Assembly: GCA_965243625.1 (NCBI GenBank)
Contig: CBDEVI010000002.1
Location: 2,232,001 to 2,296,000 of the forward strand
Direction of reading: 5' to 3'
DNA from: JAJECS01 sp965243625
Lineage (GTDB): Bacteria > Chloroflexota > UBA11872
DNA: 64,000 nucleotides
The notes under the pieces are model-generated. The model had not been told where the DNA came from. It made no database searches and worked only from the letters and a program-made list of their open reading frames with translations. Made by a program: the position numbers and the translations under genes. Every line of letters begins with the position of its first letter. Position 1 is the first letter of the stretch. Below, one piece after another: positions 45,501 through 54,853 of the stretch.

Positions 45501-45791
45501 CACGGCCATGTTGAGGCCCGTTTGTCCGCCCATGGACGCCAGCAGCCCCTGCGGGCGTTCCTGCTCGATGACGCGCGCCAGCACGTCGCGCGTGATGGGC
45601 TCGATGTACACCCGGTCGGCGATGCCCTCGTCCGTCATGATCGTGGCGGGGTTGGAGTTGACCAGGATCGAGCGCACGCCTTCCTCGCGCAGGGCCTTGC
45701 AGGCCTGCGTTCCGGCGTAGTCGAACTCCGCCGCCTGACCAATCACGATCGGCCCCGAGCCGATCACCAGCACGCTCTCGAGGTCAGCCAC
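42570..45791 (-). CDS. carB: Carbamoyl-phosphate synthase large chain
   Basis: A 1073-residue protein, the usual size, with two homologous ATP-grasp halves. Blocks include GQAAEFDYAGTQACKALREE (first half), LVRPAYTLGGTGGGF, and in the second half GQGIEFDYCSVHAAWALQ and LVRPSYVLGGRAMEIV; the C-terminal allosteric (MGS-like) domain is present. It combines ammonia from CarA with bicarbonate and two ATP. Starts 27 bases after carA. Confidence 0.97.
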   Translation of the reverse strand: MADLESVLVIGSGPIVIGQAAEFDYAGTQACKALREEGVRSILVNSNPATIMTDEGIADRVYIEPITRDVLARVIEQERPQGLLASMGGQTGLNMAVELGEAGILDAWGVRVLGTPLDGIQDAEDRERFRALMERIGEPVPESRTVTSLPEAWDFARSCGFPLVVRPAYTLGGTGGGFARHEDEFEAVVNGGLQASPIGQVLVERSLAGWKEIEYEVMRDGADNCITVCNMENFDPMGVHTGDSIVFAPSQTLSDKEYQMLRSAALRIIRALRVEGGCNVQFALDTKSFNYAVIEVNPRVSRSSALASKATGYPIARIAAKIALGRRLDELPNPITQRTCAAFEPALDYVVTKIPRWPFDKFEHADRRLGTQMKATGEVMAIERTIEACLNKAVRGLEIGGRTLLWEDPAWADDDEAIWWRIDHAHDERLWAIMAALRRGAEPAEIARRSRIDIFFVDKMAGIHAMERRLLNEPLTADLLWDAKRMGFSDEMIAALADDLPQRVRERRESYGITPVYKMVDTCAAEFDAVTPYYWSTYEHENEAQPEADSPAVVIGSGPIRIGQGIEFDYCSVHAAWALQAAGRASVMINSNPETVSTDFDSSTRLYFEALDVESVADVLANEGRSNGMPPAIAQFGGQTAINLAEPLYTLGHEIAGGGPGSIDEAEDRAKFDRFLERLGLLRPPGATVTRMQDAVTVAEQLGYPVLVRPSYVLGGRAMEIVDDRLELERYIQEVTQPSPERPVLVDKYLEGRELEVDAICDGVHTLIPGIMEHIERAGVHSGDSFAVYPPVTASEATQAAILEATQRICAGLGARGLVNVQYVEYDGDVYVLEVNPRSSRTVPFLSKATGIPMVRLAMQTLFGASLAELGWAPGLAPVPPLVAVKAPVFSMAKLSGVDTYLGPEMKSTGEVMGVDRAFPPALLKAMIAAGNALPPEGDVLLSIADRDKPGAVDIIRRLDQLGYGLVATEGTARFIRDLGLRARTVAKMRAGTPNVEQFIRSGSSVLVVNTLTGRRQALQDGHYMRRAAAETRTPCLTTLETVRSLLDALGATGGAYDVRTIDEYRGAAPIPA

Positions 45792-45818
45792 GCATGCGTC
45801 CTCGGGCCGGCAACGTCG

Positions 45819-47010
45819 TCAAGCCGCGCGCCCGCCCACGCCGTCAATCGCGTCGAGAAATCGGTCGAAGAGGTACTGGTTGTCCTGGGGGCCTGGGCTG
45901 GCCTCGGGGTGGTATTGAATGGAGAAGACCGGCAGGCGCTCGTGGCTCAGGCCCTCGACCGAGCCGTCATTCAGATTGACGTGGCTCACGGTGAAGCCGC
46001 TGTCGACGGGAATCGAGTCCGCGTCGACCTGAAAGCCGTGGTTTTGCGAAGTGATGTGCACCCGCCCGTCCGTGAGGTCCTGCACCGGGTGGTTGGCGCC
46101 GCGATGGCCGAAGGGCAGGCGGCTGGTGGTGGCGCCGATCGCCAGCCCCAGCACCTGGTGCCCCAGGCAAATGCCCATCAGGGGATAACGACCGATCATG
46201 GCACGGACGGTTTCGACGGCTCGGTCGGCCTGCACGGGATCGCCCGGTCCGTTGCCCACCACGACGCCGTCCGGCTGCAGGGCGTCGATGTCGCCCGGCG
46301 TCGAGCCGTAGGGCAGCACGTGCACCCGCGCGCCGCGGCGGGCGAGCGAGCGCACAATGTTGGTCTTGACGCCAATGTCCAGGAGGGCGATGCGCGGTTC
46401 GCGGTCGCGCCGGCGGGGCTCCGGCCAGGGCGCCCAGGGCGCGCTGGTGGCCGTGAACGGCTCGGGGACGGTGACTTCGGCGACGAACGGCTGGTCGTCG
46501 TAGGGCGGCAAGTCTTGCGCGCGCTCGACCTCGCTCTCGGCCCAGGCCGCGGCGCCCGGATGCGCTCCCCGCAGCCATCGGAACGTCGTGGCGCCGCGGG
46601 CCACGTCGCGGGGCGCGCGAACGAGCCGGCTCGGCGCCGGGCCGGTGCGGCGGATCACGCGCACCAGCGCTCGCGTGTCGATGCCCATGATTCCCGCGAT
46701 GCCGTGCTCGTCCAGAAACGCGCCCAAGCCGCCGGCCGCGCGCCAGTTGCTGGACGTCGGCGCAAGCTCGCGCACGACGAGCCCGGCGATCCATGGGCGC
46801 CGCGACTCGACGTCGTCGGCGTTCACGCCGTAGTTGTTGATCAGCGGGTAGGTCAAGGTCACGATCTGCCCGCGGTACGACGCGTCGGTCGTGATTTCCT
46901 GATAGCCCGTCATGCTGGTGTTGAACACCACTTCGCCCTCGGCCGGCTCGCGGCTGCCGAAGCCATAACCGAAGAACACGTCGCCCGTGGCGAGCGCCAG
47001 GGCGGCGGCC

Positions 47011-47021
<11 letters not shown>
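45819..47021 (-). CDS. carA: Carbamoyl-phosphate synthase small chain (glutaminase)
   Basis: A 400-residue subunit that hydrolyses glutamine and passes ammonia to CarB. N-terminal domain block GEVVFNTSMTGYQEITTDASY; class I amidotransferase triad with the nucleophile in MGICLGHQVLGLA and the His/Glu pair near QYHPEASPGP. Overlaps the pyrC end by 11 bases. Confidence 0.96.
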
Positions 47022-48361
<1,340 letters not shown>

Positions 48362-48369
<8 letters not shown>

Positions 48370-48982
48370 CCAGAGCCTCGCTCAGATAGCGGCGCAGGGC
48401 CTCCTTGGCCACGTCGAGAATCGGCTCGCCGTGTCCCACCGTCAGCGACGTGAACGGCAGCTCCAGCAGGCCGCGAAGCGCGTGGGGCGGCCGCGCCCGC
48501 GGGTGCGCGCCAACCTGGCCCTCGTTGTGCGTCCAATAGCTCGTGGTCCCCAGCGCGTCGCCGACGATGAGCACCCCGCGATTCTCGGGCCAGAGCAGGG
48601 CGTGCTCGCCATCGGTGATCGTGCCGAGCGCGATCGCCCGCAGCCCGGCGGGGAGCTCGGAGTCCGCGCCGTAGACGTGGTCGGGCGTAACCGACTCGAG
48701 CTCCCCGACGTCTCCCTCGGGCGCCCAGACTTCGGCGCCAAACCGTCCGCGCAGCATGGCCGCCGCCCGCTCGTGAAAGTGGTTGGTGATCAGGATGTGG
48801 CTGACGCCGTGGCGCTCGATGGCGCCGATGGCGCGCGGCGCGTAGTCGCTGGGATCGATCAGCACGCAGCCGGACGACTGCTCGATGGCGTAGGACTCCA
48901 GCGAATACCGCTGCCATCCGACCGACCAATGGATCAGGCCGGGCAGAATCTCCCGCGGCCCGGATCCCGCATAGCCGCTCAT
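48362..48982 (-). CDS. Metallo-beta-lactamase-fold protein inside the pyr operon
   Basis: A 206-residue MBL-fold protein. The first metal motif, usually H-x-H-x-D-H, reads NHFHERAA: two histidines remain but the D-H pair is gone. A later GVLIVGDALG and TSLTVGHGEPIL give the aspartate and last histidine positions. It sits between pyrB and pyrC with overlaps of 4 and 8 bases, so it is co-translated with the pathway enzymes. The role could be hydrolysis of a pathway intermediate or by-product; this is inference. Confidence 0.8.
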
Positions 48983-49899
48983 CGTCGCCCCTCGCCGGTC
49001 AGCAAGAGGTAGAGCACCGCCATGCGCACCGCCACGCCGTTGGCCACCTGCTCTTCGATGACGGACTGCTCGCTGTAGGCCACGGCCGGCGAGATTTCAA
49101 TGCCCTGGTTCATGGGTCCTGGATGCATCACCAGCGCGTGGCGCTGGGCACGCTGCAGGCGCGCCGGATTGACCGACCAGCGGCGGGCGTATTCGCGCAG
49201 ATCCGGCAGCAGGCCCGCCTGCATGCGCTCACGCTGCACGCGCAACGCCATGACCACGTCGGCGCCCTGAATGGCCGCGTCCAGGTCGTGCTCGATGCGC
49301 ACGTCGCCGGTGCCGTTGGTGAGGGACGCCATGGCGTCCGGCAGCAGGGACGGCGGCCCGCTCAAGACCACCTGCGCTCCCATGCGCGCGAAGGCCCAGA
49401 TGCCGGATCGAGCCACGCGGCTGTGCAGGATGTCGCCCACGATGACGAGCTTGCGGCCCTCCACGTCGCCCAGCCGACGCCGCACGGTGTAGAGGTCCAG
49501 CAGCGCCTGGGTGGGGTGACCGCGGGTGCCGTCTCCGGCGTTGATCACGCCGCAGTCGAGGTGACGCGAGGCCAGCTCGGGCGCGCCCGCCCGCGAGTGG
49601 CGCACCACCACGATGTCCGCGCCCAGCGCCTGGATGGTCTGGAAAGTGTCGATGAGCGACTCGCCCTTCTCCACGCTGCTGCCCGAGGCGGCGATGTTCA
49701 CGACATCCGCGCTCAGGTTCTTGCCCGCCAACTCGAACGAGACGCGGGTGCGCGTGCTGGGCTCGTAGAAGACGTTGGCGATCGTGGTCCCGCGCAGCGT
49801 CGGCACGCGCCGGATGGGGCGCTCCAGCACCGCGTGCATGCGCTCGGCGGTGTCCAGGACTTCGGCGAACTCGTCGCGCGTGAAGTCGCTCACGTCCAA
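48979..49899 (-). CDS. pyrB: Aspartate carbamoyltransferase catalytic subunit
   Basis: A 306-residue enzyme joining carbamoyl phosphate and aspartate. YEPSTRTRVSFELAGKNLSA carries the S-T-R-T-R phosphate site, HPTQALLDLYT binds carbamoyl phosphate. No regulatory subunit (PyrI) is present. The TTG start at 49899 leaves out the usual family N terminus; read upstream, the same frame gives Q-R-K-H-L-L-D-V, so a CTG at 49917 may be the true start, overlapping the pyrR stop. Confidence 0.95.
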   Translation of the reverse strand: MDVSDFTRDEFAEVLDTAERMHAVLERPIRRVPTLRGTTIANVFYEPSTRTRVSFELAGKNLSADVVNIAASGSSVEKGESLIDTFQTIQALGADIVVVRHSRAGAPELASRHLDCGVINAGDGTRGHPTQALLDLYTVRRRLGDVEGRKLVIVGDILHSRVARSGIWAFARMGAQVVLSGPPSLLPDAMASLTNGTGDVRIEHDLDAAIQGADVVMALRVQRERMQAGLLPDLREYARRWSVNPARLQRAQRHALVMHPGPMNQGIEISPAVAYSEQSVIEEQVANGVAVRMAVLYLLLTGEGRR

Positions 49900-49906
49900 G
49901 AGGTGC

Positions 49907-50482
49907 TTACGCTGCAGGAGTGGCCTCCCGCGCCCCGCGCGTCACGCGCTCGATGTGGACGGCGTCTTCACCGTCGAGTTCCCGCAGTCGCACGGTGACC
50001 CGCTCGTCGTCCGCGGTGGGGAGGTTCTTGCCGACGAAATCGGCGCGGACCGGCAGCTCGCGATGGCCGCGGTCGACGATGACGGCGAACTGAATCGCGC
50101 GCGGCCGGCCAAAGTCGTTCAGCGCGTCCAGCGCCGCGCGCAACGTGCGGCCGGTGTAGAGCACGTCGTCCACCAGGACTACGGTGCGATCGGTCACGTC
50201 CACCGGAATGTGGCTGGGACGCACCGGCGGGCCGATGGACCGGCGGTCCAGGTCGTCGCGGTGCATCGTGGGGTCCACGGCGCCGGTCGGCACCTGGAGA
50301 CCTTCAATCTGCTCAATCAAGACGGCCAGTCGCTCCGCCAGCACGGGTCCGGGCCGTGGAATGCCGACGAGGACGAGCGACGCCGCGCCGCGGTTGCGCT
50401 CGATGATTTCGTGGGCAATGCGGGACATCGCGCGACCCATGTCGGCCGCCGACATCACCACGCGGCGCTGCGCCGCTGCCAC
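49907..50482 (-). CDS. pyrR: Bifunctional PyrR attenuation regulator / uracil phosphoribosyltransferase
   Basis: A 191-residue PyrR: SRIAHEIIERNRGAASLVLVGI is the family N terminus and TVVLVDDVLYTGRTLRAALDAL the PRPP-binding loop. With UMP bound, PyrR binds a stem-loop in the pyr mRNA and causes termination; it also has minor uracil phosphoribosyltransferase activity. GTG start at 50482 has AGGGAGGT just upstream. First gene of the operon, behind the attenuator at 50532-50635. Confidence 0.95.
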   Translation of the reverse strand: MAAAQRRVVMSAADMGRAMSRIAHEIIERNRGAASLVLVGIPRPGPVLAERLAVLIEQIEGLQVPTGAVDPTMHRDDLDRRSIGPPVRPSHIPVDVTDRTVVLVDDVLYTGRTLRAALDALNDFGRPRAIQFAVIVDRGHRELPVRADFVGKNLPTADDERVTVRLRELDGEDAVHIERVTRGAREATPAA

Positions 50483-50531
50483 CTACACCTCCCTATGTCG
50501 TTCCCCTCCGGCCCGGGGGCGTCCGCGGCAC

Positions 50532-50554
50532 AAAAAAAGGGCCGCGAGGGCCCT
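50532..50554 (-). terminator. Intrinsic terminator in the pyr leader
   Basis: Perfect 6-bp GC stem (AGGGCC with GGCCCT), 5-base loop and a run of seven T residues on the minus strand. It is the only clear T-run hairpin in the window, and it sits upstream of pyrR, so it works as an attenuator rather than an operon end. Confidence 0.85.
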
Positions 50555-50635
50555 CTGTCCGCGTGCGACACCTACGGCGCCGACGGTCTGCCGCTTTCCG
50601 TCTCGCTGGAACGGATTAAAGGGCCCTGAAGTATA
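50532..50635 (-). promoter_or_regulatory. PyrR-dependent attenuator leader of the pyr operon
   Basis: Read on the minus strand: a TATACT -10-like box (50635-50630), then the PyrR-binding loop CCGTTCCAGCGAGACGG (50614-50598), whose TCCAGCGAGAC matches the UCCnGnGAGRY consensus, enclosed by a 4-5-bp stem. About 45 bases on is an intrinsic terminator: AGGGCC (50554-50549) / loop / GGCCCT (50543-50538) followed by seven Ts (50538-50532). The leader then runs ~50 bases to pyrR. Classic layout: UMP-PyrR binding the loop would free the terminator. No alternative antiterminator pairing was worked out in full. Confidence 0.8.
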
Positions 50636-50757
50636 GCCGCTCCGGCCCGGCGCCCTTAGGCGGTTTGCGGTTACGTAGTGGGCGACTTATCCACACTTGA
50701 GCGCCGAATTTTGGCCCGGCGCCGGCGGGCGCCCGCGATTCGTTGGCTGCCTCGTAC

Positions 50758-50915
50758 GGGTGGATTGCCGCCTTGGGAGACCTTTGCAGGACCCAGCCAA
50801 GTCTGACCACGACCCGGCGAATTCAATCTGCCACCAGATTCAATGAATGGTGGATTCCCGCCTTCGCGGGAATGACGAAGGGTTACGCAAATTTCTCCAT
50901 TCGCGGGAATGACGG
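50758..50915. repeat. Dispersed composite repeat, family B copy 4
   Basis: Blocks in the same order as the other copies: GGGTGGATTGCCGCCTTGGG, AGACCTTTGCAGGACCCAGCC, GATTCAATGAATGGTGGATT, CCCGCCTTCGCGGGAATGACG and GAAGGGTTACGCAAATTTCTCC with a further TTCGCGGGAATGAC. It lies between the pyr promoter and the purA end. A last GCGGGAATGACGG piece sits at 50963-50975. Confidence 0.85.
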
Positions 50916-50924
50916 CGGGGACCC

Positions 50925-50976
50925 CTCACCCCGGCCCTCTCCCCAAGGGAGAGGGAGTCGGACGCGGGAATGACGG
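50925..50976. repeat. Dispersed palindromic repeat, family C
   Basis: CCCTCTCCC (50935-50943), CAA loop, GGGAGAGGG (50947-50955): a perfect 9-bp hairpin inside CCCTCACCCCGGCCCTCTCC. Flanking CCTCACCCCGG text is a motif I recognise as widespread in bacterial intergenic regions. It is fused to a family B end (GCGGGAATGACGG). The gap 50483-51016 thus holds the attenuator, family B, family C and no gene. Confidence 0.7.
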
Positions 50977-51016
50977 ACTTGGACCGCCTACCAGCCGTGA
51001 TTCGGTGGCGACCCGT

Positions 51017-52315
51017 TTAGCCCGCCAGGCTGAACGCCGGGTCGCACGTGGCCACGGCCGTCCGATGCTGGCCGGTGCCGACCATTGCCACGGGAATGCC
51101 CGTGATCTCCTCGATGGTGCGGACGTAGCGCTGGGCGTTTGGCGGCAGCGCGTCGTAGTCCTGCACACCCTCGGTGGAGGACATCCAGCCGGGCACGTCT
51201 CGGTAGATGGGGCGCGCGCGGCTGAGCGCGTGGGTATCGGGCGCCAGATCGACGCGCCGGCCGTCGATCATGTAGCCCTCGCATACGCGCAGCTGCTCGA
51301 ACCCGTCCAGCGCGTCGATCTTGGTCAGCGCCAGGGCATCGACCCCGCTCAGCGCGCCCACCGTGCGGATGGGCACGGCGTCGAACCAGCCGCAGCGCCG
51401 CGGACGGCCCGTCGAGGCGCCGTATTCCCCGGCGCCGACGTTGCGCAGGCGGTCGCCGGTGCTGTCGGTGAGCTCGGTGGGGAATGGCCCCTCGCCGACC
51501 GAGGACGTGAATGCCTTGGCGATGCCCAGCACCTTGTCGAGCGCCTTGGGCGGAATCCCGGCGCCGATGCAGGCGCCCGCGGCCGATGGGCTCGACGACG
51601 TGACGTAGGGATAGTGACCCCAATCCAGGTCGCGCATCACGCCCAACTGGCCTTCGAGCACGATGTTGCGGTTCTGGCTCAGCGCCTCGGACACCAGCGG
51701 CAGCGAGTCCACGACGTGGGGGCGCAGCGTTTCGCCCCACGCCAGGGCCTCGTCGACCAGGGCGCTGGGATCCAGGGGGTCCAGGCCGTAGGCCTCGGTG
51801 AGCAGCCGGTTTTTCGGCTCGAGGATGCTCGGAATCCAGGTCGACAAGTAGTCGGCGTCCAGCAAGTCGCCGACGCGCACCCCTGAGCGAGCCGCCTTGT
51901 CGGCGTAGACCGGCCCGATGCCCCGCAGCGTCGTGCCCTGCACCAGCTCGCCGCGTTGCTGCTCCTCGGCGGCGTCGAGCGCGAGGTGATAGGGCATCAC
52001 CACGTGGGCGCGCTCGGCGATCTTGAACGTGTCGAACGAGATGCCCGTGGCTTCGCCAACCTCCTGCATCTCGTCGATCAGCGCCTGCGGATTCACGACC
52101 GTGCCCGGCCCTAGCAGGTTCACCGTGCCGGCGTGGAAGACGCCGGCCGGCAGCAGATGCAGCGCATGGGTGCCAAAGTCGTTGACGATGGTGTGGCCGG
52201 CGTTATTGCCGCCCTGGAAGCGGATGACCAGGTCGGCGCGCTCCGCCAGACGGTCGACGATCTTGCCCTTGCCTTCGTCGCCCCATTGCGTGCCGATCAC
52301 GGCGATGGTGCTCAT
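51017..52315 (-). CDS. purA: Adenylosuccinate synthetase
   Basis: A 432-residue GTP-dependent ligase joining IMP and aspartate, first step to AMP. The glycine loop GTQWGDEGKGK starts at residue 8, with NNAGHT following; GIGPVYADKAARSGVRVGDL and VGEGPFPTEL are signatures. ATG 52315 chosen over an upstream start because the family begins with S-T-I-A-V-I-G-T-Q. Ends about 370 bases from the pyr promoter. Confidence 0.96.
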   Translation of the reverse strand: MSTIAVIGTQWGDEGKGKIVDRLAERADLVIRFQGGNNAGHTIVNDFGTHALHLLPAGVFHAGTVNLLGPGTVVNPQALIDEMQEVGEATGISFDTFKIAERAHVVMPYHLALDAAEEQQRGELVQGTTLRGIGPVYADKAARSGVRVGDLLDADYLSTWIPSILEPKNRLLTEAYGLDPLDPSALVDEALAWGETLRPHVVDSLPLVSEALSQNRNIVLEGQLGVMRDLDWGHYPYVTSSSPSAAGACIGAGIPPKALDKVLGIAKAFTSSVGEGPFPTELTDSTGDRLRNVGAGEYGASTGRPRRCGWFDAVPIRTVGALSGVDALALTKIDALDGFEQLRVCEGYMIDGRRVDLAPDTHALSRARPIYRDVPGWMSSTEGVQDYDALPPNAQRYVRTIEEITGIPVAMVGTGQHRTAVATCDPAFSLAG

Positions 52316-52406
52316 CGGGAGTCCTCTCGCGGGCGGCGCGTGCGATGCCACGCGCGCCGGGTCCTGCAGTTCATGGTCTCTTCGAGGGGTCGGGCGGCGG
52401 CGACCC

Positions 52407-54104
52407 TCAGCCGGCCACCTCTGGCACCGATTCAGGCACGGGACTCCGCCCCTCGACGTGCCGCACCGCCGCCTCCAGGAATCCCCAGAACAACGGGTGC
52501 GGGCGCGTCGGCCGCGAGGCGAACTCCGGATGAAACTGGCACCCGACGAACCACGGATGGTGGTCCAACTCCACGATTTCCACCAGTGCGCCGTCCGGCG
52601 ATAGGCCGCTGAGGGTCATGCCCTGCGAGCGCAGGATATCGCGGAAGTTGTTGTTGACTTCCATGCGGTGGCGGTGCCGTTCTTCGATGCTGGCGGCGCC
52701 GTATACGCGCCGGGCTTGCGTGCCGGCCACCAAGTCGCAGCGCCACGCGCCCAGGCGCATCGAGCCGCCCTTGTTAGCCACGTGATAGTACTCCGGCATC
52801 GGGTGGATGGCCGGATGCGGCGTGTCCGGGTTGAACTCAATGCTGGTGCAGTCGTCGGTGCCCAGCACCTGGCGGACAAACTCGATCACGGCCACCTGCA
52901 TCCCGAGGCAAAGCCCCAGGTAGGGCACCTTCTGGGTGCGCGCATAGTGGGCCGCCATGATCTTGCCTTCGATGCCCCGCGGCCCGAACCCGCCCGGCAC
53001 GATGATGCCCGCGACTCCGGCCAGCAGGTCATGGGGATCGCGGTCCTCGAGCTCCTCCGAGTCGACCCAGCGAATAACCGGCCGCACCTTCCAGGCGATG
53101 CCGGCGTGGCGGACGGCCTCCACGACGCTGAGATAGGCATCGGGCAGCGAGATGTACTTGCCGACGATGGCGATCTCGAGCTCGGGCACGGTGGGATCGA
53201 GTAGCGCATCGACCGTGGCGCTCCACTCGTCGAGCTCCGGCGCCAGGTCGTCCAGACCGAAGTGCTCGGTGATAAAGGCTCCCAGCCCGGCCTCTTCGAG
53301 CACCAGCGGAACTTCGTAGATCGACGCCACTTCCGGGTTCGAAATCACGGCGCGCGATTCGACGTCGGCGAACAGGGCGATCTTGTCGACGAGCTCGGGC
53401 GTGAGACGGTCGTCCGAGCGACAGACCACCACGTCCGGCTGGATGCCGATGCTCCGCAGCTCGCGCACGCTGTGCTGGGTGGGCTTGGTCTTCAACTCCA
53501 GCGTCGAACCGAGCCGCGGCACCAGGGTCACGTGCACGAACAGCACGTTGCGCATGCCGACCTCGCGGCGCAACTGTCGCAGCGCCTCCAGAAACGGGAT
53601 GTTCTCGATGTCGCCCACGGTGCCGCCCACTTCGACGATCACCACGTCGGGGTCGTCCCCGTCGCCGACGGCTCGAATGCGCGATTTGATCTCGTCGGTC
53701 ACGTGCGGGATCACCTGGATCGTGCCGCCGAGGAAGTCGCCGCGCCGCTCACGGGTGATCACGCGGTCGTAGACCGCGCCGGTCGTCAGGTTGCTGGCTC
53801 CGGTGAGGCTCTCGTCCACAAACCGCTCGTAGTGGCCCAGGTCCTGGTCGGTCTCGGCGCCGTCGACCGTGACGAACACCTCCCCGTGCTCGAGGGGGCT
53901 CATGGTGCCGGGGTCCACGTTGATGTAGGGGTCGAGCTTCATGATCGACACGCGCAGGCCGCGGCTCTTGACCATGCGCCCGATGCTGGCGGCCGTGACG
54001 CCCTTGCCGATGGCGGAGACGACGCCGCCCGTCACGAAGATGTAGCGCCGCTGGGACGGATGCCTCGCCGCCCGCCCGCCGCCCGTCGTTCCGTCGCGCG
54101 TCAC
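52407..54104 (-). CDS. pyrG: CTP synthase
   Basis: A 565-residue amidoligase making CTP from UTP, glutamine and ATP. N-terminal synthetase domain: RYIFVTGGVVSAIGKGVTAASIG and KLDPYINVDPGTMSPLEHGEVFVTVDGAETD; C-terminal class I glutaminase with LGLCLGMQ nucleophile and HPEF. About 20 extra N-terminal residues (Arg/Gly) precede the domain. Follows the MBL-like gene by 6 bases on the same strand and lies beside purA, forming a small nucleotide group. Confidence 0.96.
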   Translation of the reverse strand: MTRDGTTGGGRAARHPSQRRYIFVTGGVVSAIGKGVTAASIGRMVKSRGLRVSIMKLDPYINVDPGTMSPLEHGEVFVTVDGAETDQDLGHYERFVDESLTGASNLTTGAVYDRVITRERRGDFLGGTIQVIPHVTDEIKSRIRAVGDGDDPDVVIVEVGGTVGDIENIPFLEALRQLRREVGMRNVLFVHVTLVPRLGSTLELKTKPTQHSVRELRSIGIQPDVVVCRSDDRLTPELVDKIALFADVESRAVISNPEVASIYEVPLVLEEAGLGAFITEHFGLDDLAPELDEWSATVDALLDPTVPELEIAIVGKYISLPDAYLSVVEAVRHAGIAWKVRPVIRWVDSEELEDRDPHDLLAGVAGIIVPGGFGPRGIEGKIMAAHYARTQKVPYLGLCLGMQVAVIEFVRQVLGTDDCTSIEFNPDTPHPAIHPMPEYYHVANKGGSMRLGAWRCDLVAGTQARRVYGAASIEERHRHRMEVNNNFRDILRSQGMTLSGLSPDGALVEIVELDHHPWFVGCQFHPEFASRPTRPHPLFWGFLEAAVRHVEGRSPVPESVPEVAG

Positions 54105-54110
54105 GATTCC

Positions 54111-54743
54111 CTAGTTCCTTCGTTCGAGCATGCGCACGTCAATGGGATCGGGAAGCTGGCGGCGGTTGGCGGAGAGGTTGCCGTCGGCCACGGGGTCCGC
54201 ACCGTGAAGCTCCCGCGCCACCACGCGCCAGGCCGCCTCGGGACTCGCGGCGTCGTCGCCGTAGGGAATCACGATGTTCGGCTCGATGCGAGAAACCGTC
54301 TTGATGATCTGGTCGGGCGAGAGAAACCCGTCGCCGCCGCGCACGCCGATCAGCAACACGTGAATCGTGCCCAATTCGTCCAAGAGCGCGTCGACGGGGA
54401 CGCTCGAGAGCTCGGGGACATGCCCCACCGACACGCCGTCGACGTCGAAGGTAAACAGGGTTGTCCGTCGATCCGTCCGAACTGGCGCGGGAACGCCGTG
54501 CACGTACACGCCGGCGACCTCGTATTCGCCAGGCCCATCGGCGACGTACGCCGTGAGCGTGCGATCGGAGCGCCGCTGGGGCACGCTGGTCCCAGGGTCG
54601 GCGTCCAGGTCGCTCAACGTCACCACGTCGGCCTTGGGCAACGCGGACCGCTGCCTGATGCCGCTGGTGTGTGGGTCGGTGAGAACGGTAGCGTCACGGC
54701 CGCGGAGGCGAAAACAGCCGCCTCCCACCCAGGTGACGTCCAT
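54111..54743 (-). CDS. Degenerate MBL-fold (UlaG/lactonase-like) protein
   Basis: A 210-residue protein starting MDVTWVGGGCFRLRGRD and VLTDPHTSG, the opening of the UlaG-like metallo-beta-lactamase group. The zinc motif normally following as S-H-x-H-x-D-H reads LSDLDADPG, with no histidines, and later positions (VGHVPELSS, VLLIGVRGG) are also altered. The fold is probably intact but the metal site lost, so it is more likely a binding or regulatory protein than a hydrolase. Its gene precedes pyrG by 6 bases. Confidence 0.75.
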   Translation of the reverse strand: MDVTWVGGGCFRLRGRDATVLTDPHTSGIRQRSALPKADVVTLSDLDADPGTSVPQRRSDRTLTAYVADGPGEYEVAGVYVHGVPAPVRTDRRTTLFTFDVDGVSVGHVPELSSVPVDALLDELGTIHVLLIGVRGGDGFLSPDQIIKTVSRIEPNIVIPYGDDAASPEAAWRVVARELHGADPVADGNLSANRRQLPDPIDVRMLERRN

Positions 54744-54853
54744 CCCCCTCCAATGGTGCCGGTGTGTCGGGCAACCCCAGAATCGGCGGATTGTAGCATG
54801 GGGCGCGATCCAAACCGGGCGTGAGATGCGCCCGCGAGCCGCCTAGCACGCGC

